64,000 bases of DNA from Clostridiales bacterium (GTDB lineage Bacteria; Bacillota; Clostridia; Saccharofermentanales; Saccharofermentanaceae): positions 1 to 64,000 of the forward strand of contig JAFWLP010000079.1 in assembly GCA_017511005.1 (NCBI GenBank), given 5' to 3'. Made by a program: the position numbers and the translations under genes. Numbering within the stretch: position 1 is the stretch's first letter; every line of letters begins with the position of its first letter. Positions 32,900-41,050 of the stretch are shown here, in pieces. Under the pieces are notes generated by a model. It was not told the origin of the DNA. It saw nothing but the letters and a program-made list of their open reading frames with translations, and ran no database searches.

Positions 32900-33616
32900 A
32901 TGGCTTTTTGTAACAAATGTGGTGCCGTTATCGCATTCGCTGGCGGAAAATGTCCAAGATGCGGAACGATGGGAGAAGGCGGAACGGCAACAGCAGGCAA
33001 GGTTGTAGTCGAAGACACAGGTTTTTCCAAAGAAATTTTGCTCGGTAAACTGGAACGCTATAAGCAGCTGCTCGGAGAATGCGAGGAGCTCTCAACGATG
33101 ATCAAGCCGCAGAACGATTATCCTGTATCACTGGATACGAATTTCAGGAAGAGATCGTTCATGAAGTTTTTCTGGCCGTTTATGGTTATCGGTATCGTTG
33201 CCGGTTATCTCGTCTATATGGCTTCATCATTCTTTTTGGCATTATCAACCGCTGACATGGTCGTGGATTCACAGGCAGCAGCGAGCCGTGTTTTAGGTGA
33301 TGCGTTCGGAGGAATAATAGTTGCTCTGATCGTTGCAGGTGCGATAATCTTCTTTGGCATTAAAGTGGCCAAGAGAAAGCAGGAAGATTTCAACAGCAAT
33401 GCCGATTACATGAACAGAGCGGCTCAGGAAAGGTATAACAAGGGACTGGAGAATCAGAAGATGATCAACCTCTTCCAGGAGAACGTCACCGAGATGCATA
33501 AGTATGAGTATCTGGTTCCTGAGGAGCACCGCACGTTCGCTCATGTCAGTTCGATAATAAATTTCATCAAAGAAGACAGAGCGAAAACTGTTGAGGAAGC
33601 CTGTGCTCTGATCTGA
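32900..33616 (+). CDS. Zinc-ribbon membrane protein, hypothetical
   Basis: A 238-residue protein with an N-terminal zinc ribbon (FCNKCGAV and KCPRCGTM, Cys pairs at 4/7 and 17/20), a helical segment (about 45-80), two membrane helices (about 92-115 and 138-157) and a charged C-terminal coil. The zinc-ribbon-plus-membrane design recalls the much larger protein at 6805-8340. AGGAGG precedes ATG 32900. Function unknown; possible adaptor or stress sensor. Confidence 0.6.
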   Translation: MAFCNKCGAVIAFAGGKCPRCGTMGEGGTATAGKVVVEDTGFSKEILLGKLERYKQLLGECEELSTMIKPQNDYPVSLDTNFRKRSFMKFFWPFMVIGIVAGYLVYMASSFFLALSTADMVVDSQAAASRVLGDAFGGIIVALIVAGAIIFFGIKVAKRKQEDFNSNADYMNRAAQERYNKGLENQKMINLFQENVTEMHKYEYLVPEEHRTFAHVSSIINFIKEDRAKTVEEACALI

Positions 33617-33643
33617 AGCTGATCATAAGTATATTGCAAGTTT

Positions 33644-33671
33644 GAGGCTGTCCCGGTGCGGGGCAGCCTTT
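33644..33671 (+). terminator. Terminator
   Basis: AGGCTGTCCCG (33644-33654) pairs with CGGGGCAGCCT (33658-33668), then TTT. Same design as 18227-18266. Confidence 0.75.
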
Positions 33672-33795
33672 TCGATGTTTATCTTTATGTGAATCCCTGC
33701 AAAAACATGGCATGCGTTTTTTGATTATTGGTGATGAATACAGTTTCAATATCGCGAAAATGATGTACAATCTTTCACTGTCAGCGAGGTAAGAT

Positions 33796-34935
33796 ATGCA
33801 GAAAGTTTTCGGTTACATAAAGAACAACGCAATACTCTTTATCTCGGGTGTGCTTGCAGTCATTTCATGCTTTATCATAAAGCCCGACATGCAGTATCCC
33901 GGATACATAAACGTAAGGGTTCTTGCGATCCTTTTCAGCCTTATGCTGATCGTCGCCGCGTTAGGTCATATCGGAACATTCGATGTCCTTACCGGCAAGC
34001 TTCTTTCCAAAGTGAAGACCTACAGGGGCATAAGCCTTCTCATGTCACTGCTTTCTTTCTTTATGAGCATGTTCCTTACAAACGACGTATCACTCGTTAC
34101 GCTCGTTCCGTTTGCCATAATGGTACTATCACCGTTCCGTGATAACCGGAAGCTCATGTTCACGCTGATCATCATGACGGTCGCTGCTAATCTCGGAAGC
34201 ATGTTCACTCCGATAGGAAACCCTCAGAACCTCTATCTTTACGATACATATAAAGTACCGCTTCCTGACTTCCTTCTTCTGATGCTTCCTTATTCCGCGC
34301 TCTCACTGTTGATGATAGTTGCATTGACTTTCATACTTGTTAAGGGATCCTCAGAATTGCCGGGTGCAGGCAGACAGGATGTCAAGGAGCTGTCAAAAGC
34401 AAAGCTCATCATATATTTTGCGCTGTTTGTTCTTAATATCCTGACGGTCATCGGGCTGGTCCATTTCCTGATATCTCTTGCCGTAACTGTCATTGCGTTG
34501 CTGATAATGGACCGCAATGCTTTCAAAAAAGCGGATTACAATCTGCTTCTTACATTTGTATTCTTCTTTGTGCTCATAGGTAATCTTGGCCGCATCGATG
34601 CGGTAACGGATCTTATGTCAGGCCTCGTATCAAGCTACCCCGTCCCGGTTGCGATAGTGTCCTCACAGATAATCAGCAACGTTCCTGCCGCAATGCTTTT
34701 GTCGGCATTTACCGGTGACGGAAGATCGCTCATCATAGGAACCAATCTCGGCGGTCTGGGAACTATCATTGCCAGCATGGCAAGCCTGATCACATACAGA
34801 TTCCATTCGTCTTTTGCCAAGGAACAGAAGGAAAAGGGTGAAGGTAAGCATGGGAACTATCTTCTGGCATTCACCATCATAAATGTCGTCATGCTCGCGG
34901 TCCTTTTCGGTCTTTATCTTTTGCTTAACCATTGA
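33796..34935 (+). CDS. SLC13/ArsB-superfamily anion transporter
   Basis: A 379-residue membrane protein with about ten helices. Conserved features: FLTNDVSLVTLVPFAIMVL (residues about 92-112), LGSMFTPIGNPQNLYL with the Gly-Asn-Pro-Gln motif (about 133-150), and in the second half SSQIISNVPAAMLLSAFT and GTNLGGLGTIIASMASLI. These NDV, GNPQN and SNVP motifs belong to the CitM/ArsB/DASS ion transporter superfamily, which moves citrate, dicarboxylates, sulfate or arsenite. Substrate not decidable from sequence. GAGGT precedes ATG 33796. Confidence 0.78.
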   Translation: MQKVFGYIKNNAILFISGVLAVISCFIIKPDMQYPGYINVRVLAILFSLMLIVAALGHIGTFDVLTGKLLSKVKTYRGISLLMSLLSFFMSMFLTNDVSLVTLVPFAIMVLSPFRDNRKLMFTLIIMTVAANLGSMFTPIGNPQNLYLYDTYKVPLPDFLLLMLPYSALSLLMIVALTFILVKGSSELPGAGRQDVKELSKAKLIIYFALFVLNILTVIGLVHFLISLAVTVIALLIMDRNAFKKADYNLLLTFVFFFVLIGNLGRIDAVTDLMSGLVSSYPVPVAIVSSQIISNVPAAMLLSAFTGDGRSLIIGTNLGGLGTIIASMASLITYRFHSSFAKEQKEKGEGKHGNYLLAFTIINVVMLAVLFGLYLLLNH

Positions 34936-35075
34936 ACTGAACGGCTTTTGTAATTGCTCTTCAAAATGATACGGGTATAATCTCATACGGTCTTTGCAAC
35001 ATTAACGGCCCGTCATCTGTATGCATGGCATAGAACGGTAACATAAAACAAAAACGGAAATCATGGAGATCAATT

Positions 35076-35804
35076 ATGAAGAACTTAACAGCAAAAATTC
35101 TTACACTCGGACTTGCTTCAGTGATCCTTACCAGCGGTCTTACTGCCTGCAAGATAGATAAAAACATAAATGTGAATGCGAATGTGAAGATCAACGGTGA
35201 AGAAGTTATCAGTACGCATATCGGAACCGGTTCATGGGAAATAGTGGGATCATCTGAGATCACTGATGCTCTTAAGAAGATATTTGCGGATGCCACAGGT
35301 GAACTTGACGGTTATTTCTATGAACCCGTAGCTTTGCTCGGAACGCAGCTGGTATCAGGAACAAATTACTGTTTCCTCTGCAGATCCGCTGTAACCGCAC
35401 ATGACGCGGCAGATCCGCTCATGCTTACTTATATCTACGTTGATACACAGGGCAAAGCTTCTTTTCTGAAAGACGACAGTCTGCTTCTCCCGGGTGCCGG
35501 TACAAGCAGTGACAATGCACCGGTTCCGGGCGGATGGAGTAATGCGGATTCCCCTGAGATCACGGAAGACGTGAAAAAGGTCCTTGATAAGGCATCAGAG
35601 ACTCTGACGGGTGTTTCTTATGAAGCTGTCGCATATGCAGGTTCCCAGGTGGTAGCCGGAACCAATCATGCGATCCTCTGCAAAGTTACACCTTCCGTTT
35701 CCGGTACTGACAGCAAAGCTTCTTTGGCACTCGTATATGTTTATGAGGATCTTCAGGGCAACTGTGAGATCACTGACACGTCGGAAGTTGAATTAGGTAT
35801 CTGA
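35076..35804 (+). CDS. Lipoprotein with two cystatin-like repeats
   Basis: A 242-residue lipoprotein with lipobox GLTAC (Cys25). Two repeats of about 100 residues: the first (about 50-130) has QLVSGTN at 91-97 and the second (about 150-242) has PGGW at about 151-154 and QVVAGTN at 191-197. The QxVxG loop, the Gly-containing N-terminal stretch before it and the following beta strand (YCFLC/HAILC) resemble cystatins, inhibitors of papain-type cysteine peptidases. Each repeat has a Cys two residues beyond the strand. Cystatin-like inhibition of host or bacterial peptidases is a hypothesis. AGATC-type RBS; TATAAT near 34975. Confidence 0.65.
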   Translation: MKNLTAKILTLGLASVILTSGLTACKIDKNINVNANVKINGEEVISTHIGTGSWEIVGSSEITDALKKIFADATGELDGYFYEPVALLGTQLVSGTNYCFLCRSAVTAHDAADPLMLTYIYVDTQGKASFLKDDSLLLPGAGTSSDNAPVPGGWSNADSPEITEDVKKVLDKASETLTGVSYEAVAYAGSQVVAGTNHAILCKVTPSVSGTDSKASLALVYVYEDLQGNCEITDTSEVELGI

Positions 35805-36062
35805 ACTTTGAACAGACTGTTCGCGAAATGATCTGAAGAGCGGGTTTCGCGTTTCCGGATGAATCCTCGTTCGCGAATCTTCGAAAAGTCCAGTTCGTAG
35901 TTTGTCAACTGAAACCTGGCAAAGAGTTTCCTTTCCTGTTGCTTTTGGCTAAAAGGAAACCGGTCTGTCAACTAAACCTGCCGGTTCAGTTGCTTTTCCG
36001 GGAACTGGCTTTTTCAAACTTTTGGAATACCGGGCCTCGAAAACAATACATGCTGAAGATAT
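35805..36062. other. Gene-free stretch with inverted repeats
   Basis: This stretch holds no convincing ORF. It contains GTTTCCTTT (35926-35934) against AAAGGAAAC (35952-35960), AACCGG (35958-35963) against CCGGTT (35981-35986), and an 18-bp element TTCGTAGTTTGTCAACTG (35894-35911) that recurs, with one change, at 49602-49619. It may be structured RNA or a dispersed repeat. Confidence 0.4.
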
Positions 36063-36100
36063 AAAAGACCGCCCCGCGCATTGTGGGACGGCCTCTTTTG
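36063..36100. terminator. Bidirectional terminator before the GntR gene
   Basis: AAAGACCGCCCCGC pairs with GTGGGACGGCCTC (G-T pairs and one bulge) around a short loop, then CTTTTG; the minus-strand T-run suits the GntR gene ending at 36116. Confidence 0.65.
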
Positions 36101-36115
36101 TCTTATTAGAAAAAA

Positions 36116-36790
36116 TCACTCGGCGATGTATTCGCTGTAAGCCTTCTTGATGATATCCCAGTCGAGATCGAATCTTGACATGTGCTTTGCGAACGCTGCT
36201 TCAACCGCATCTTTGTCGTGAGCGGCGATGGCATCGGCGATGGCCTTATGATCGGATACGAGCTTGACATCCTTTATTGTCTTGAGAGATAAGGATCTGA
36301 CTCTGTCGAAATGAAGGCTCATCAGACCTACCATGTAAAAACACTGCATCTTGTTGCATGCGATGTAGATCTTCTTGTGGAATTCATTGTCGAGATCGAG
36401 GAACTTCGGAGGATCGTTCTCGATATAGAACTGTTGAAGCTTGATGTTGGCGTAAAGATCCTGAATGTCCTGTTCGGTGGCAACGTCACACGCTTCTTTG
36501 AGAAGTGCGCCCTCAACCGCGATACGGAGGAATCTGGATTCCTTTATGAGTTCATAGTCGATGAGCGATACGCTGCAGCCCTTTTGGGGAAGGATGTTAA
36601 CGATCTTGGACTTCGATAATTCGAGGAATGCCTCATGAACCGGGGTTCTGGAGATTCCGAGCTGCGTGGCGATCTCCTGTTCACCGATAAGACTTCCGGG
36701 TTTGATCTCCATATTGATGATGTTGTCTTTTACGATACGAAAAGCATACTCGCGGTTAGGTTCGAATGTGTTTTTTGGTGTGATGATCAT
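36116..36790 (-). CDS. GntR-family (FCD/FadR) regulator of the hexuronate locus
   Basis: A 224-residue regulator: winged-helix GntR domain (about 10-75, with GEQEIATQLGISRTPVHEAFLELS) and a C-terminal FCD helical domain (about 85-215) carrying the metal residues, D-x-E-F-H (DLDNEFHKK), SDHKAI and KHMSRF. The FCD family commonly binds hexuronate or aldonate ligands such as fructuronate or mannonate. It ends the operon uxuA-uxuB-gntR, so it probably regulates it. The likely operator is the GTATAC-core element at 39746-39770 and 42844-42867. Not proved. Confidence 0.85.
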   Translation of the reverse strand: MIITPKNTFEPNREYAFRIVKDNIINMEIKPGSLIGEQEIATQLGISRTPVHEAFLELSKSKIVNILPQKGCSVSLIDYELIKESRFLRIAVEGALLKEACDVATEQDIQDLYANIKLQQFYIENDPPKFLDLDNEFHKKIYIACNKMQCFYMVGLMSLHFDRVRSLSLKTIKDVKLVSDHKAIADAIAAHDKDAVEAAFAKHMSRFDLDWDIIKKAYSEYIAE

Positions 36791-36866
36791 TATGGAAATC
36801 CCCTTTATATATCGAAATCTATAAAGAAACTAACATAAAAGATAATTTATGTCTACCGCTTACATA

Positions 36867-38489
36867 CTAATTAGCAACAGCGTTGTGAAGCGTTTTCCTT
36901 ACGGCTCCGTTTTCCTTTATCAGATCATCCAGATAATGCTCGATCACCGGTGTCAGACCGGTCCTGTTTATGTCGATTCCGAATACAGTTTCATTGGAAA
37001 GGATCTTCGACAGTTTCCCGCTTACACTTTCGGTCATACCATAACTGATGCCGGCATCAGCCAGTTCATTACGGAAGAACGAAGCCATCGGATCAGGACT
37101 CAGCTCAAACGGATTTCCGTTATCGTCAATTGCGAGAAGATATCTGAGCCATCCTGCTATAACAAGAGGGATCAGTCTGAGTTCAGATAAAGCCTCAGGC
37201 TTTTCCGACATATATGAATTCAGCGTGATACCGAATCTTATGGGAAGTTTCTGGCTGGTATCCGTTGCGATCCTCTGCGGTGTGTCGGGGAGGAAGGGAT
37301 TGGGGAAACGTTCTTCAAGCACTTCCTTAAGAAAACTCTCCGGATCCAGTATTCCCGGGTTGCAGACGACAGGAAGGCATTCGTTATATCCCATCTTAGT
37401 GACAAGTGTTCTGAGATCAGCATCCTTCATTTCTTCGGAGATCCTAGTAAATCCGAGAAGACATCCGAATACCGCAAGTGATGTGTGAAGCGGATTAAGG
37501 CAGGCTGTGACTTTCATTCTCTCTGCTTTGTCGACGGTCTCTCTGTCAGTCAGGATCACGCCGCCTTTGGCTAGATCCGGTCTTCCGTTGGGGAAGAGGT
37601 CTTCAACAACAAGATATTCCGGAACTTCCGCGTTTACGAAAGGTGCCGCGAAGACACCGGTCGTTGTCTTTACGCTCTTGAGATTCTCGATGCCGAGGGC
37701 GGTAAGTCTGTCCAGGATCTCGTCTGAAGGTCTTGGTGTGATCTTGTCGATCATGCTCCAGGGGTATGCTATTCGGGACGGGTCGTTTGCATAATCGCGG
37801 AAAGAATCATCTACATAACCCTTACCGGCCCAGGCATCGAGAATCTCCAAAACTGATTTCTTGAGTATATCTCCGTTGTGACTGCAGTTATCCATGCTGA
37901 CCAGAGCCAGAGGATACTTTCCTGCGTTGTACCTTTCGAGGAGAAGCGCGGCTATAAAGCCCATGCATGTTAGCGGATGAGAAGGACCGTTCTCCATGTC
38001 TTTTGCGGCTGCTTCATACAGTTTTCCGTCAGCGTCCCTTAGAGCATATCCCTTTTCCGTGATGGTGAAGGATATGATCTGAAGCGACGGATTTCTTGCT
38101 ATCTCATTGAGTCTTTGGATATTCTCCGGAATGTCATAATTGGCGGCGACAGCTTCGGTGATGTTGCCGATGATCTCATAACCCGTATTGCCATCAGGTT
38201 TAAGATCGCAGATTATTGAGAGATTGTCGAACGGTTTATATACGCGCTCGAAATTTTCATAGTCCTGTGTTCCGCAGACGATGATGCCGGTATCTGTCAG
38301 ACCCTTGTTAAGGAGTCTTTGGTTTATCCTTGCGATGAAAGCCCTGAATATGTTTCCGCCGCCGACATGGAGCCATGTGGGATCTGCAGTTGTCGCTTTA
38401 ATGCAGGCATCGATGTCATATTCAGGAAGAATGACGTTTATACTCTTCCAGAATTTAGTGTTGTTCAGGTTTTCTTTTGACAGATACAT
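36867..38489 (-). CDS. uxuB: Fructuronate reductase (mannitol dehydrogenase family)
   Basis: A 540-residue member of the long-chain mannitol dehydrogenase family. N-terminal Rossmann part (WLHVGGGNIFRAFIARI, ALVSMDNCSHNGDILKKSV) is followed by the catalytic domain with DKITPRP, the family catalytic Lys in the AYPWSMIDKIT region, and CLNPLHTSLAVFGC. It reduces D-fructuronate to D-mannonate with NADH, the second step of glucuronate catabolism. ATG 38489 is preceded by AAGGAAG; twelve upstream codons are discounted. It follows uxuA by 116 bp, with a strong hairpin between. Confidence 0.9.
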   Translation of the reverse strand: MYLSKENLNNTKFWKSINVILPEYDIDACIKATTADPTWLHVGGGNIFRAFIARINQRLLNKGLTDTGIIVCGTQDYENFERVYKPFDNLSIICDLKPDGNTGYEIIGNITEAVAANYDIPENIQRLNEIARNPSLQIISFTITEKGYALRDADGKLYEAAAKDMENGPSHPLTCMGFIAALLLERYNAGKYPLALVSMDNCSHNGDILKKSVLEILDAWAGKGYVDDSFRDYANDPSRIAYPWSMIDKITPRPSDEILDRLTALGIENLKSVKTTTGVFAAPFVNAEVPEYLVVEDLFPNGRPDLAKGGVILTDRETVDKAERMKVTACLNPLHTSLAVFGCLLGFTRISEEMKDADLRTLVTKMGYNECLPVVCNPGILDPESFLKEVLEERFPNPFLPDTPQRIATDTSQKLPIRFGITLNSYMSEKPEALSELRLIPLVIAGWLRYLLAIDDNGNPFELSPDPMASFFRNELADAGISYGMTESVSGKLSKILSNETVFGIDINRTGLTPVIEHYLDDLIKENGAVRKTLHNAVAN

Positions 38490-38523
38490 AATGTGCTTCC
38501 TTTCAATATCCTCTTCTTCGTAC

Positions 38524-38565
38524 AAACCCGGTAACCTTATAAGAGGCTATAAGATTACCGGGTTT
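38524..38565 (-). other. Stem-loop between uxuA and uxuB
   Basis: AAACCCGGTAA (38524-38534) pairs perfectly with TTACCGGGTTT (38555-38565), with an inner CTTATA/TATAAG extension. It is in a co-directional intergenic gap without a long T-run on the minus strand, so partial termination or mRNA processing is likely. Confidence 0.6.
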
Positions 38566-38605
38566 GCGGGCAAGGGAGGAGAATTGCCTTATGAAAATAA
38601 AAAGA

Positions 38606-39676
38606 TCAACAAAGTTTGGTAACGGCTTCCCATAAACCGTTGATGTATGTTGCGCCTAAAGCACGGTCGTAAAGGCCGTAACCCGGTCTTCCTATTTCAT
38701 CCCATATCATGCGGCCGTGGTCAGGACGGATATAACCGTCGAAACCGTTCTCATAAAGTGCCTTAACGATGGCAAGCATATCCAGATCGCCTTCGGAAGA
38801 CAGATGTGCCGATTCGTGGAAATCCGTCTCTGAAGTGTGCTTGACGTTTCTTAAATGAACAAAATGAACCTTGCCTTTCGCAGTGAAGGTCTTTGCGATA
38901 TCCACAACATCATTATGTATGCCTGCGCCGAGGCTTCCGGTGCAGAGTGTAAGTCCGTTTCTTTTTGAAGCGTTCAGATTAAGGTAAGTATCAATGGATT
39001 CTTTGCTGTTGACTACCTTTGGAAGATTAAAAAGCGGGAACGGAGGGTCGTCCGGATGAACCGCGAAATTTATGTCGCATTCCTCAGCAGCGGGAACTAC
39101 GGCATCGAGGAAATACTTGATGTTCCTGAAGTAATCTTCTGAAGAAACATTCTGATAGAACCGGATGTCTTCTGCCATCTGTCCGAATCTTTCGGGTTCC
39201 CAGCCCGGAAGGCTGAAGTTGTGGGAACCGATGATCATTGAAGATGTAATCGCTTCAAGCGTAAGCTTAGTGGCTTCAGCGTGAGAATATGCCATGGCAG
39301 AACTGCCGTCGGAAAGCACCTGCGCGAGATTGCTCCTGTACCAGTCCATTACGGGCATAAAGTTATAGCAGATGCACTTTACGCCTGCTTTGGAAAGATT
39401 CCTCATTGACTCAATGTAATTCTCAATGAGCTTGTCACGGGAAGGGAGGCCCTTCTTGATATCTTCGTGAATGTTGAGGCTCTCGATGACTTCCATCTCA
39501 AGACCATAGGAATTGATCTCATCTTTAACAAGATTGATCTCATCCATGGTCCAGACATCTCCTACAGGGATCCTCGTAAGCTGAGTGGCTACGCCGCTGA
39601 CACCCGGAATCTGTCTTATCTGCTTAAGAGTTACGCTGTCATCGCCGTAAGGAAACCACCGTAAAACCAATTTCAT
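38606..39676 (-). CDS. uxuA: Mannonate dehydratase
   Basis: A 356-residue TIM-barrel enzyme that dehydrates D-mannonate to 2-keto-3-deoxygluconate. Recognisable blocks are LVLRWFPYGDDSVTLKQIRQIPGV at the start, EVIESLNIHEDIKKG, CICYNFMPVMDWYR, FAVHPDDPPFPLFNLPK, LCTGSLGAGIHNDVV, HFVHLRNVKH and YIRPDHGRMIWDE near the end, all part of the metal-binding active site. ATG 39676 is used; the in-frame upstream codons lack support. A strong promoter with operator lies at 39746-39777. First gene of the minus-strand operon. Confidence 0.95.
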   Translation of the reverse strand: MKLVLRWFPYGDDSVTLKQIRQIPGVSGVATQLTRIPVGDVWTMDEINLVKDEINSYGLEMEVIESLNIHEDIKKGLPSRDKLIENYIESMRNLSKAGVKCICYNFMPVMDWYRSNLAQVLSDGSSAMAYSHAEATKLTLEAITSSMIIGSHNFSLPGWEPERFGQMAEDIRFYQNVSSEDYFRNIKYFLDAVVPAAEECDINFAVHPDDPPFPLFNLPKVVNSKESIDTYLNLNASKRNGLTLCTGSLGAGIHNDVVDIAKTFTAKGKVHFVHLRNVKHTSETDFHESAHLSSEGDLDMLAIVKALYENGFDGYIRPDHGRMIWDEIGRPGYGLYDRALGATYINGLWEAVTKLC

Positions 39677-39745
39677 ATGCACTATTACCACCGAAAAAAG
39701 ACTTAAAAGAGAATAATGAGATAATACTCAAGTCTCATTCTGTCC

Positions 39746-39777
39746 ACTAGTATACTAGTAGGCTTGAATTGTGTCAA
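39746..39777 (-). promoter_or_regulatory. uxuA promoter overlapped by palindromic operator
   Basis: On the minus strand, TTGACA (39772-39777) is followed after exactly 17 bp by TATACT (39749-39754). The perfect palindrome ACTAGTATACTAGT (39746-39759) covers the -10 box. A GTATAC core is typical of UxuR/ExuR-type GntR sites. The sequence from 39747 to 39770 matches 42844-42867 at 18 of 24 positions. Confidence 0.75.
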
Positions 39778-39926
39778 TAGATTATGACATGTTGAAATAT
39801 TAACTCTTGATAATGACCAAAAATACCCTTCAAAATATAGCAAAATGGGGGAAAAATATTTGTTCTTTACGCGAACGCGGGGAGGTTTTGAGCAAATTGT
39901 TTTCGCGATGCACGAAAAAGGTATGC

Positions 39927-40307
39927 TCAGTTCTCTTCTGTCTCTTCAGCAATTGCTTCCTCAGACTGTGCGTTCCGATGTGACTTCGGCTTGAATAACC
40001 TGAACAGAAGCGGAACAAAAACAATGAAACCGAACAGCTTTATCACCTCTTCCAGCGAAGCAAAGTAAAGTGTTCCCAGTTCATATTGTTCTTCAGTAAC
40101 AACCGTCATGTTTGTACAGGTCTTGGTCAGGGTGTAGCAGAGAAGACCCGCAATGATAAGCGCAGTGGATATCACAGTGGTCTTTACGGGAATGGTCTCG
40201 TATTTCTCGGGATTGAGCTTTTTAACGCTGATGAAGATCCCTGCGAAGATGAGGGCGGCTGCGCAGATTCCTGAAATGAGCTGTATGTAATTAAGATAAT
40301 CACTCAT
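39927..40307 (-). CDS. Small membrane protein, hypothetical
   Basis: A 126-residue protein with three hydrophobic segments (about 8-28, 42-62 and 93-113) and an acidic C-terminal tail (NAQSEEAIAEETEEN). No known family is recognised. It overlaps the upstream DUF624 gene by 8 bp, so the two are co-translated. Probably an accessory membrane component of the sugar-import locus, as DUF624 proteins often are; function unknown. The 250 bp between its end and the uxuA promoter hold only A+T-rich sequence. Confidence 0.6.
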   Translation of the reverse strand: MSDYLNYIQLISGICAAALIFAGIFISVKKLNPEKYETIPVKTTVISTALIIAGLLCYTLTKTCTNMTVVTEEQYELGTLYFASLEEVIKLFGFIVFVPLLFRLFKPKSHRNAQSEEAIAEETEEN

Positions 40308-40944
40308 TTTCTTCACCACGCGAATTCTCAACATCGATCGCAGCGGTAAACGCTTTCTCTGTTATCATCTGGCAAAGATATGCCGCACCTGCGGGGATCA
40401 CCAGGGCTGCCGGCGGGAATCCGATGCTAATTGCAAGCGCAAGGATGACGATAAGCCAGATTAGGATAAACTTCGGGAAGTTCATCATGCAGAGCGTGAA
40501 GCTGTTCTTTACGGTACCTTTTATTCCGTTATCGAATCTTGCCATCAGGGCATAAACAAAAGGCAGTGTGAAAACAACGGGGAGGAGCGGAAGGAGTGAT
40601 ACGGGAATGTACCAGTCGGGAAGCCTGATGTCTCCCCATCCGAAGAAAGCGAAATAGATATTGAATCCGACGACCGCACTGTAGATCAGATATATGAGAT
40701 GAACGATGATGCCGTTCTTAAGATTATCCTTAAGGGAATGCATGAAGTCCTTGGTGATATTGTCGGTCTTCTTGTAGTATTTGTGATATACAGTATAGTA
40801 TAAAGCCGTGACGGAAGCCCCGGCCGTAACAACGGGAAGACAAAACAGCAGGAAAAGGGCAGAGATGATAACCACATCTCCTACCGCTTTACTGGCTCTG
40901 TAGAGCCAACTGTTCGTAATGTGATCTAAAGATCTTTTTGCCAT
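40300..40944 (-). CDS. YesL-family (DUF624) membrane protein
   Basis: A 214-residue membrane protein with six helices. The conserved pattern is PVVTAGASVTALYYTVYHKYYKK near 38-60, which is the DUF624 signature, followed by FIRSFKDNLKNG-like (HSLKDNLKNG), and ALMARFDNGIKGTVKNSF. YesL-type proteins sit in oligosaccharide-import operons with LplB/LplC-type permeases, as here, and are thought to assist them. No biochemical function is established. Preceded by GAGGACG on its own strand. Confidence 0.85.
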   Translation of the reverse strand: MAKRSLDHITNSWLYRASKAVGDVVIISALFLLFCLPVVTAGASVTALYYTVYHKYYKKTDNITKDFMHSLKDNLKNGIIVHLIYLIYSAVVGFNIYFAFFGWGDIRLPDWYIPVSLLPLLPVVFTLPFVYALMARFDNGIKGTVKNSFTLCMMNFPKFILIWLIVILALAISIGFPPAALVIPAGAAYLCQMITEKAFTAAIDVENSRGEENE

Positions 40945-41050
40945 TTTGCCGTCCTCTGATTGTCAGTATAAAAGGAAAATCTGCAACTTGTCAACTAGAA
41001 TGGTAGACAAAAAGCAACTCAAAAGATAGAATAGCCTCAAAGGCAGGTGA

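Noticed and set aside
36860..38640. Long frames opposite uxuB and other genes
   Set aside because: They mirror the codon pattern of the real genes, lack ribosome binding sites and have no recognisable domains.
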